Shown: positions 1-6,554 of the stretch, one piece after another
Position numbering within the stretch: the stretch's first letter is position 1
How the letters are laid out: each line of letters opens with the position of its first letter
Assembly (NCBI RefSeq): GCF_037975245.1
Contig: NC_092573.1
Coordinates: forward strand, 13,538,001 to 13,602,000
Reading direction: 5' to 3'
DNA length: 64,000 nucleotides
Source of the DNA: Apostichopus japonicus
Lineage: Eukaryota > Echinodermata > Holothuroidea > Aspidochirotida > Stichopodidae
The notes under the pieces: model-generated
Databases searched by the model: none
What the model saw: the letters and a program-made list of their open reading frames with translations, nothing else
What the model was told of the DNA's origin: nothing
Program-made: the position numbers and the translations under genes

Positions 1-272
1 AATTGGGATCCTAGGCCCGTGTAAAAATTCCACCTTGGCGATGCCATTATAAACAAAGCAGTGTCTGTCATCCGATCGGCGCGATTCACACAGCCTGACA
101 ACAAACACCGACGCGCAGTGCTGTCTTCCAACCGTTCAGGCCACCACGCCAGCCTGGTGATTCTTGGGTCGAAATAATACTTAGAGTTCCAGATTCTTCC
201 AAAACAATGTGATATGAATGCATACCATGCCCCAATTGGAGTATTGTACATTCGCACAAAAGTTTAACCGTG

Positions 273-315
273 AAAAAAAAAAAAAAACGGAAAAAAAAAA
301 CGAAAAAAAAAAAAA
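273..315 (+). repeat. Interrupted poly(A) tract, length-variable between units
   Basis: In unit 1 the tract is 15 A, CGG, 10 A, CG, 13 A. The first run is 16 in unit 2, 14 in unit 15, 13 in unit 16 and 15 in all others. The second run is constant at 10. The third is 13 except in unit 10, where it is 14. Long A runs are known to exclude nucleosomes and to slip during replication. The tract is followed by a CA-rich stretch (cacacagacacacac, about 336-350). It could be the tail of an old retroposed sequence, but no matching target duplication was found. Confidence 0.9.
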
Positions 316-486
316 CACGAAAAGATAAGTAAAGCACACAGACACACACGAGACGTAAAATGACCTAACGCAGTGCTTGTTTTGGCATATTTCCAGTCAC
401 CACGATCGTTTTGAATGTCTTGATGTGGAACTTGCGCATAATTCAAAGTAGAGGTGATGTGCAAATAAGGAGGATTCAAGGAGGTG

Positions 487-513
487 ACACAGAACAGTTA
501 AGAAATTCTGTGT
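487..513 (+). other. Stem-loop with 8-bp perfect arms
   Basis: ACACAGAA (487-494) and TTCTGTGT (506-513) are exact inverted copies around an 11-base loop, followed by three T residues. It resembles a small RNA hairpin in form only; no role is known. Confidence 0.5.
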
Positions 514-612
514 TTTAATCTGGATATGTTTCTCCGTGCGAGCGGACGGTTCAGTGTGCTTAACTTGCTCCTCTTCTAGCTCAAAGTCTAAACTGCGTCA
601 TGATATAGAAAT

Positions 613-622
613 GTGCATGCAC
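613..622. other. 10-bp perfect palindrome
   Basis: gtgcatgcac. Possible dimeric protein-binding site by symmetry; no factor can be assigned. Confidence 0.35.
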
Positions 623-775
623 CCTGGCAGGCCAAGCCCTGATCAGATACCAACGTGGGGGTATGATTTGTCAGTTGACAACTTCTAGCTATACTTTAGC
701 GGACCCTAAACGTGACGGACTTAGTACTGTGTAAGATAATGGAAGGATTACTTCTGGTACGACACCTACAACAGC

Positions 776-784
776 TATAAAATA
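776..784 (+). promoter_or_regulatory. TATA-box-like sequence
   Basis: tataaaata matches the TATA consensus (TATAWAWR) in its first eight bases and sits in a sequence that is not otherwise AT-only. About 30 bases downstream is ccctaagaggg. No known RNA or reading frame follows, so promoter activity is only a possibility. Confidence 0.25.
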
Positions 785-942
785 GAAAGCTCCTGATTAA
801 AACCCTAAGAGGGCTGCCAACCGTGACTGAAATAAACACCGTCGCGTTCTGACTTTACAGGGATGATAAAGGCCAGTCTCTTAACATTATAACATTAGCA
901 ATTCCGTTAGATTTGTACAGTTTTTCTGATCATAGAATAGTC

Positions 943-950
943 ACAATACT
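943..950. repeat. Left target-site duplication of the MITE
   Basis: The octamer acaatact abuts the left inverted terminus. Its partner, acaatgct, is at 1152-1159. Seven of eight bases match in direct orientation; by simple counting, a match this good at one fixed position is expected with probability 25/65536. The same mismatch was seen in every unit inspected. Confidence 0.7.
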
Positions 951-1151
951 ACGGTGGCTTAATAGGGACATAGGAAAGGAAACAAGTCTGCTCAAATCTG
1001 AAAATTTGGACTTTTTGTCTCTACTTTTGGACTTTTGTTTTTGGATCTAAATTTTGAAGGGAAAAAAAGAGGCAACGTTTGAGATAAAAAGACAACATTG
1101 TGAGATTTGGGGACACTGTTTTTCTTTCCTATGTCCTTATTAAGCCACCGT
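951..1151. mobile_element. 201-bp foldback MITE-like DNA transposon (copy in unit 1)
   Basis: Seen: the two ends are inverted copies. Positions 951-978 and the complement of 1124-1151 match at 27 of 28 bases, starting ACGGTGGCTTAATA. The similarity continues without a gap to 71-bp arms (951-1021 and 1081-1151, 58 of 71 matching) around a 59-bp T-rich spacer. The flanks are acaatact (943-950) and acaatgct (1152-1159), a direct 8-bp repeat with one mismatch. Family knowledge: 8-bp target duplications are made by hAT, P and Merlin-type transposases, and short elements without a transposase are MITEs. Inference: a non-autonomous element mobilised by a transposase encoded elsewhere. The terminal bases do not match a typical hAT end, so the superfamily is left open. 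There is no coding capacity. A transcript through it could fold into a long imperfect hairpin. Confidence 0.8.
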
Positions 1152-1159
1152 ACAATGCT
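1152..1159. repeat. Right target-site duplication of the MITE
   Basis: The octamer acaatgct directly follows the right terminus and differs from the left copy only at its sixth base (G for A). Confidence 0.7.
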
Positions 1160-1277
1160 GACATATTGTGCACACAAAATTAAACTGCCGCATGCAACCA
1201 TCACAGTAGTCTACTGCTGTACACATGTAAGTAAAGGTTTAGTAGCTACAGCGTGATAGTCTGACGTCTATCTTGTC

Positions 1278-1408
1278 CGTGCGCGCATGCAAACAGTGAT
1301 ACAAGAGCGCTCACAAGAATATCAGCACAAAATCAGAAGCGCGCGCTCCGAAATATTTGTCTGCATTGCATGCTGTACGTACATAATACCTCCGTGCGCG
1401 CGTGTGCG
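1278..1408. other. Cluster of alternating purine-pyrimidine (Z-DNA-prone) runs
   Basis: Three strictly alternating stretches lie within about 130 bp: 1278-1291 (cgtgcgcgcatgca), 1339-1346 (gcgcgcgc, inside the 10-bp palindrome 1338-1347) and 1393-1409 (17 bases of CG/TG steps). A second 10-bp palindrome, tgtacgtaca, is at 1374-1383. The first and third runs share tccgtgcgcgc, so one may be a partial copy of the other. Such sequences can adopt Z-DNA under negative supercoiling; whether they do here is not known. Confidence 0.55.
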
Positions 1409-1503
1409 TTGATCTATATACGAGTGTTTACTATACCGTCATACACAGTGGATTTTCAATGGAAAATATTTGTTGTCATTTTGTAGGCGTTCATATCAAC
1501 ACG

Positions 1504-1518
1504 TACTGTACTGTACTG
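1504..1518 (+). repeat. Three tandem copies of tactg
   Basis: A pentanucleotide repeated exactly three times. No copy-number change was seen between units. Confidence 0.6.
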
Positions 1519-1981
1519 GGCAGTTCTCTCTCCATTGCAAGCAGTGTAGTCTAGACGTTGGATATATCTTGACGTCGTTCTTCGCCTTAATATAGTTGTT
1601 CGAACGACTCCAATGACGGCCCGGGGTTGCAGAGAAGAAAAGGACGACATTTGAAGACAGAGTAAACATAACGTGATTACGGTTAGTGATATTTTACATT
1701 ACCCGAAGTTGTCTGAATGCATGTATGTCTGTCTGTGAAGTTAGCATATGTATAGTCTGCAACGTATACCTAGTCTAGGCCTATCAGTATATGCCTTACT
1801 TTTGACTTCAGTTTTATGCACAACGAGAACAGTGTTACGTCATGGACATGTACCTATTGGCAACTGAGGCATTTTGACGGCACTTAATGCTTTCTGGGAT
1901 CAGTGTAGAAAAGTCTGTAGGAGAGTTAAAATATGTTCGGTCGGGATTGCGCCAGTAATATGTCGGTTACTTCTTGTATAG

Positions 1982-1997
1982 GTGCCAGACGTGGCAC
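1982..1997 (+). other. Stem-loop, 6-bp perfect arms with 4-base loop
   Basis: gtgcca (1982-1987), loop gacg, tggcac (1992-1997). A compact GC-containing hairpin in either strand; function unknown. Confidence 0.45.
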
Positions 1998-2253
1998 GAG
2001 AAGTTGAGAGCGCCACCGATGGTCATCTTCTACATGTCATCTATCCATTAGCGGCAGGGCTATTATTCACGATGTTACCATAGCAATGGAGCGTTAGATT
2101 CGAAACGGAGCTATTTTTAAACGAATATACAAGTCCGATGGAATTGTCGTGAATTTCATATTTGTTTTGGTCATAATACGTTAAACATAGAGCAAAAGCT
2201 AGAAATTAGATATAGATTTATTCGACAATGAGTAAAGTTTACCAGTAGAAAGT

Positions 2254-2290
2254 CCTAGTATGTCATAATTGAATCCTCCACGCTACTAGG
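2254..2290 (+). other. Inverted repeat, 7-bp perfect arms
   Basis: cctagta (2254-2260) and tactagg (2284-2290) around a 23-base spacer. It could form a hairpin or be a paired binding site; it could also be chance. Confidence 0.35.
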
Positions 2291-2621
2291 TTTTATTCTC
2301 GGCTATGTCTGCTGTATCCGCATGATCTGCTTTGTGTACCGTCATGAATACCGCACATTTCGATCGTTTTTAATGCACGGAGAGCTCGTGGCATTGTTTA
2401 TCACGTTACCGTACTTGTTTGTATCACACTGTCTTTCAAACGCCTGCCTCAGTAAATCAGCATTTAAGAAATGTTAAGTTGTTCTAACAGGAGCATAGCT
2501 CTTTCCACACTTAACTGTTTATAATATAAAGGCTAAGTAATGACACAACATTCCCGAAGAACAAATATCATCAAGCTTGTCAGAAAAGATGTCGCGGTGG
2601 CCTTACACTGTACAAAAGAAG

Positions 2622-2639
2622 CATTTCTTTTTGCAGGTA
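2622..2639 (+). promoter_or_regulatory. Splice-acceptor-like sequence
   Basis: A pyrimidine tract ending in ttgcag at 2636 (catttctttttgcag), a textbook 3' splice-site form. It is followed at once by gtac, so the same site also reads as a donor (cag/gtac). There is no coding exon around it. Weak evidence for a spliced non-coding transcript. Confidence 0.2.
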
Positions 2640-2820
2640 CAGTTTTCGTCCTTATGAATACTTTCATTCAAATTTCCAGTGAAAGGCGACGAGCGAGACA
2701 GAAATCAAATTTACCACTCAGGTCTTAAGTTCCGAATCGGTTTCTATTGACAAGTTGTGCAAAATATTGCAATGACCTACTTTGTTTACGCGAAACAAAA
2801 TACCAAAATAGAGACAAACA

Positions 2821-2830
2821 CCCCCCCCCC
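2821..2830 (+). repeat. Poly(C) run, the most length-variable site of the unit
   Basis: Run lengths from unit 1 to 19 are 10, 13, 12, 12, 12, 11, 13, 12, 12, 10, 11, 11, 10, 11, 12, 11, 12, 13, 13. Each run ends 445 bases before the end of its unit. It is preceded by caaaca and followed by a purine-rich A/C stretch. The complementary strand is an uninterrupted G run, able in principle to form a quadruplex. The variation may be true slippage or homopolymer sequencing error. Confidence 0.92.
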
Positions 2831-2917
2831 TAAAAACAAAACAAAAAACAGACAAACAAAGCGAAACAAACTTAAAACACCATGCATAGACATGCAGATA
2901 TCAACAACACCCCAAAT

Positions 2918-2936
2918 ATTAATAATAATAATAAAA
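2918..2936 (+). repeat. Short AAT microsatellite
   Basis: About five tandem att/aat trinucleotides followed by an A run. No length change between units was seen. Read on the minus strand it lies just downstream of the tRNA-like relic, where tRNA-derived SINEs often carry a simple-repeat tail. Confidence 0.75.
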
Positions 2937-2945
2937 ACATAAAAT

Positions 2946-3029
2946 AAAATATTGCTTCGGCGGGGAGTCGAACCTAGGCAGACATGAGCATATATATTTA
3001 ACCTTGAATAAAATGCGATAACTAAGCGA
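2946..3029 (-). promoter_or_regulatory. tRNA-like RNA polymerase III promoter relic (possible SINE or tRNA fragment)
   Basis: Seen on the minus strand: a perfect match to the B-box consensus at 2974-2964 (GGTTCGACTCC), a weak A-box-like TCGCTTAGTTAT starting at 3029, 55 bases upstream, and the first T4 run at 2949-2946, 15 bases after the B box. Family knowledge: this order (A box, B box, T run) marks tRNA genes and tRNA-derived SINEs. Against an intact tRNA: the T stem pairs poorly (CTAGG with CCCCG), and the 7 bases before the A box do not pair with the CCGAAGC acceptor-like end. I infer a degraded tRNA-derived sequence. Equivalent positions: 6225, 9502, 12779, 16056, 19332, 22610, 25887, 29164, 32440, 35716, 38992, 42267, 45543, 48819, 52093, 55370, 58648 and 61926 (left ends). 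Whether it is transcribed is unknown. Confidence 0.35.
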
Positions 3030-3030
3030 G

Positions 3031-3112
3031 AAAAAGACGAATAAAAAAAGGCAATAATAAATTTATATCATTATATTATAAAATTGAAGACAGAAAGCTA
3101 AAATTAACAAGA
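3031..3112. other. AT-rich stretch
   Basis: Mostly A and T with scattered short A runs. There is no gene or clear motif beyond possible duplex-unwinding character. The single change at 48912 (unit 15) falls in the matching region. Confidence 0.6.
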
Positions 3113-3530
3113 GATTACGCCTCATCGAGGCCATGGTTTCACTGAACGTTGAACATCAACCCAGTCCGAATCGACGTGAGCCCTCCATTGCAAGTCAGCT
3201 AGCCCACTTCTGGCCCGAAGGCCGGACTCTAAACGTAATCTCCCGGATGCTTTTGCGAACTAAGGGAGGATACGGAATTGGGATCCTAGGCCCGTGTAAA
3301 AATTCCACCTTGGCGATGCCATTATAAACAAAGCAGTGTCTGTCATCCGATCGGCGCGATTCACACAGCCTGACAACAAACACCGACGCGCAGTGCTGTC
3401 TTCCAACCGTTCAGGCCACCACGCCAGCCTGGTGATTCTTGGGTCGAAATAATACTTAGAGTTCCAGATTCTTCCAAAACAATGTGATATGAATGCATAC
3501 CATGCCCCAATTGGAGTATTGTACATTCGC
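3113..3530. other. GC-richer, CpG-containing block across the arbitrary unit boundary
   Basis: This is the least AT-rich part of the unit, bounded on the left by an AT-rich stretch and on the right by the poly(A) tract. Three hairpins lie close together: 3119-3131 (gcctc/gaggc, 3-base loop), 3209-3226 (7-bp stem including one T-G pair, with a CGAA loop; the other strand gives a C-UUCG-G tetraloop with one mismatch in the stem) and 3240-3268 (ctccc/gggag, 19-base loop). Open frames of 62-90 codons on both strands look like no protein I know. If the unit encodes a structured RNA, this is the best candidate region, but I cannot name one. Confidence 0.3.
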
Positions 3531-6500
3531 ACAAAAGTTTAACCGTGAAAAAAAAAAAAAAAACGGAAAAAAAAAACGAAAAAAAAAAAAACACGAAAAG
3601 ATAAGTAAAGCACACAGACACACACGAGACGTAAAATGACCTAACGCAGTGCTTGTTTTGGCATATTTCCAGTCACCACGATCGTTTTGAATGTCTTGAT
3701 GTGGAACTTGCGCATAATTCAAAGTAGAGGTGATGTGCAAATAAGGAGGATTCAAGGAGGTGACACAGAACAGTTAAGAAATTCTGTGTTTTAATCTGGA
3801 TATGTTTCTCCGTGCGAGCGGACGGTTCAGTGTGCTTAACTTGCTCCTCTTCTAGCTCAAAGTCTAAACTGCGTCATGATATAGAAATGTGCATGCACCC
3901 TGGCAGGCCAAGCCCTGATCAGATACCAACGTGGGGGTATGATTTGTCAGTTGACAACTTCTAGCTATACTTTAGCGGACCCTAAACGTGACGGACTTAG
4001 TACTGTGTAAGATAATGGAAGGATTACTTCTGGTACGACACCTACAACAGCTATAAAATAGAAAGCTCCTGATTAAAACCCTAAGAGGGCTGCCAACCGT
4101 GACTGAAATAAACACCGTCGCGTTCTGACTTTACAGGGATGATAAAGGCCAGTCTCTTAACATTATAACATTAGCAATTCCGTTAGATTTGTACAGTTTT
4201 TCTGATCATAGAATAGTCACAATACTACGGTGGCTTAATAGGGACATAGGAAAGGAAACAAGTCTGCTCAAATCTGAAAATTTGGACTTTTTGTCTCTAC
4301 TTTTGGACTTTTGTTTTTGGATCTAAATTTTGAAGGGAAAAAAAGAGGCAACGTTTGAGATAAAAAGACAACATTGTGAGATTTGGGGACACTGTTTTTC
4401 TTTCCTATGTCCTTATTAAGCCACCGTACAATGCTGACATATTGTGCACACAAAATTAAACTGCCGCATGCAACCATCACAGTAGTCTACTGCTGTACAC
4501 ATGTAAGTAAAGGTTTAGTAGCTACAGCGTGATAGTCTGACGTCTATCTTGTCCGTGCGCGCATGCAAACAGTGATACAAGAGCGCTCACAAGAATATCA
4601 GCACAAAATCAGAAGCGCGCGCTCCGAAATATTTGTCTGCATTGCATGCTGTACGTACATAATACCTCCGTGCGCGCGTGTGCGTTGATCTATATACGAG
4701 TGTTTACTATACCGTCATACACAGTGGATTTTCAATGGAAAATATTTGTTGTCATTTTGTAGGCGTTCATATCAACACGTACTGTACTGTACTGGGCAGT
4801 TCTCTCTCCATTGCAAGCAGTGTAGTCTAGACGTTGGATATATCTTGACGTCGTTCTTCGCCTTAATATAGTTGTTCGAACGACTCCAATGACGGCCCGG
4901 GGTTGCAGAGAAGAAAAGGACGACATTTGAAGACAGAGTAAACATAACGTGATTACGGTTAGTGATATTTTACATTACCCGAAGTTGTCTGAATGCATGT
5001 ATGTCTGTCTGTGAAGTTAGCATATGTATAGTCTGCAACGTATACCTAGTCTAGGCCTATCAGTATATGCCTTACTTTTGACTTCAGTTTTATGCACAAC
5101 GAGAACAGTGTTACGTCATGGACATGTACCTATTGGCAACTGAGGCATTTTGACGGCACTTAATGCTTTCTGGGATCAGTGTAGAAAAGTCTGTAGGAGA
5201 GTTAAAATATGTTCGGTCGGGATTGCGCCAGTAATATGTCGGTTACTTCTTGTATAGGTGCCAGACGTGGCACGAGAAGTTGAGAGCGCCACCGATGGTC
5301 ATCTTCTACATGTCATCTATCCATTAGCGGCAGGGCTATTATTCACGATGTTACCATAGCAATGGAGCGTTAGATTCGAAACGGAGCTATTTTTAAACGA
5401 ATATACAAGTCCGATGGAATTGTCGTGAATTTCATATTTGTTTTGGTCATAATACGTTAAACATAGAGCAAAAGCTAGAAATTAGATATAGATTTATTCG
5501 ACAATGAGTAAAGTTTACCAGTAGAAAGTCCTAGTATGTCATAATTGAATCCTCCACGCTACTAGGTTTTATTCTCGGCTATGTCTGCTGTATCCGCATG
5601 ATCTGCTTTGTGTACCGTCATGAATACCGCACATTTCGATCGTTTTTAATGCACGGAGAGCTCGTGGCATTGTTTATCACGTTACCGTACTTGTTTGTAT
5701 CACACTGTCTTTCAAACGCCTGCCTCAGTAAATCAGCATTTAAGAAATGTTAAGTTGTTCTAACAGGAGCATAGCTCTTTCCACACTTAACTGTTTATAA
5801 TATAAAGGCTAAGTAATGACACAACATTCCCGAAGAACAAATATCATCAAGCTTGTCAGAAAAGATGTCGCGGTGGCCTTACACTGTACAAAAGAAGCAT
5901 TTCTTTTTGCAGGTACAGTTTTCGTCCTTATGAATACTTTCATTCAAATTTCCAGTGAAAGGCGACGAGCGAGACAGAAATCAAATTTACCACTCAGGTC
6001 TTAAGTTCCGAATCGGTTTCTATTGACAAGTTGTGCAAAATATTGCAATGACCTGCTTTGTTTACGCGAAACAAAATACCAAAATAGAGACAAACACCCC
6101 CCCCCCCCCTAAAAACAAAACAAAAAACAGACAAACAAAGCGAAACAAACTTAAAACACCATGCATAGACATGCAGATATCAACAACACCCCAAATATTA
6201 ATAATAATAATAAAAACATAAAATAAAATATTGCTTCGGCGGGGAGTCGAACCTAGGCAGACATGAGCATATATATTTAACCTTGAATAAAATGCGATAA
6301 CTAAGCGAGAAAAAGACGAATAAAAAAAGGCAATAATAAATTTATATCATTATATTATAAAATTGAAGACAGAAAGCTAAAATTAACAAGAGATTACGCC
6401 TCATCGAGGCCATGGTTTCACTGAACGTTGAACATCAACCCAGTCCGAATCGACGTGAGCCCTCCATTGCAAGTCAGCTAGCCCACTTCTGGCCCGAAGG

Positions 6501-6554
6501 CCGGACTCTAAACGTAATCTCCCGGATGCTTTTGCGAACTAAGGGAGGATACGG
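3276..6554 (+). repeat. Array unit 2
   Basis: 3279 bp, the longest unit. First A run 16, C run 13. It carries a private A-to-G change at 6055, where other units read 'acctactttg' and this one 'acctgctttg'. Confidence 0.97.
4227..4427. mobile_element. MITE-like foldback element, unit 2
   Basis: Same 201-bp element, with the same acaatact and acaatgct flanks as unit 1. Confidence 0.8.

Larger units (their letters stand above)
316..950. other. Non-coding stretch before the MITE
   Basis: Apart from the stem-loop at 487-513, the palindrome at 613-622 and the TATA-like site at 776-784, I see nothing recognisable here. A short stretch at about 623-655 (ccctggcagg then agataccaa) loosely recalls U1 snRNA, but it is broken and lacks the U1 5' end. 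Confidence 0.5.
1519..2521. other. Non-coding stretch in the middle of the unit
   Basis: About 1 kb of mixed sequence with stops in all frames. It holds only the two inverted repeats at 1982-1997 and 2254-2290 and a CRE-like ttacgtca at 1835-1842. No gene or RNA is recognised. Confidence 0.5.
1..3275 (+). repeat. Array unit 1 (reference unit for sub-features)
   Basis: 3275 bp. The three A runs are 15, 10 and 13 bases and the C run is 10. No private substitution was seen. The unit start is arbitrary, set by the window edge. Sub-features are described once in this unit and recur at equivalent places in the others. Confidence 0.97.

Noticed and set aside
463-486. Shine-Dalgarno-like aaggagg motifs
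   Set aside because: No reading frame follows at the right spacing, and the overall sequence is eukaryotic in character.
623-655. U1 snRNA-like segment (cctggcagg, agataccaa)
   Set aside because: Only two short blocks match, with extra bases between; there is no 5' splice-site-pairing end, no Sm site and no later stems.
992-1204. 70-codon minus-strand open frame over the MITE
   Set aside because: It lies mostly within the foldback element and relies on a GTG start; composition reflects the T-rich hairpin, not a transposase.
1929-1947. Plus-strand tRNA B box around cggtcgggattgcgcc
   Set aside because: It departs from the B-box consensus at key positions and has no partner A box or stems.
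2540-2728. 62-codon plus-strand open frame after a TATA-like tataatataaa
   Set aside because: The TATA-like sequence is only about 10 bases from the ATG, too close to be its promoter. The frame contains a splice-acceptor-like tract and has no known homologue.
2951-2962. U6 snRNA start (gcttcggc)
   Set aside because: Eight bases match, but the rest of U6 is absent.
2946-3029. Intact tRNA gene
   Set aside because: The B box is perfect, but acceptor and T stems do not pair and the A box is weak. Kept only as a tRNA-like relic.
3133-3327. 64-codon plus-strand open frame starting ccatgg
   Set aside because: The start context is good, but the product is unlike any family I know and it overlaps minus-strand frames of similar length. 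Identity between copies cannot show selection because all DNA is identical.
3260-3532. 90-codon minus-strand open frame, repeated in every unit
   Set aside because: No recognisable domain, start context or homologue. It overlaps open frames on both strands of the GC-richer block, where stops are rarer by composition.
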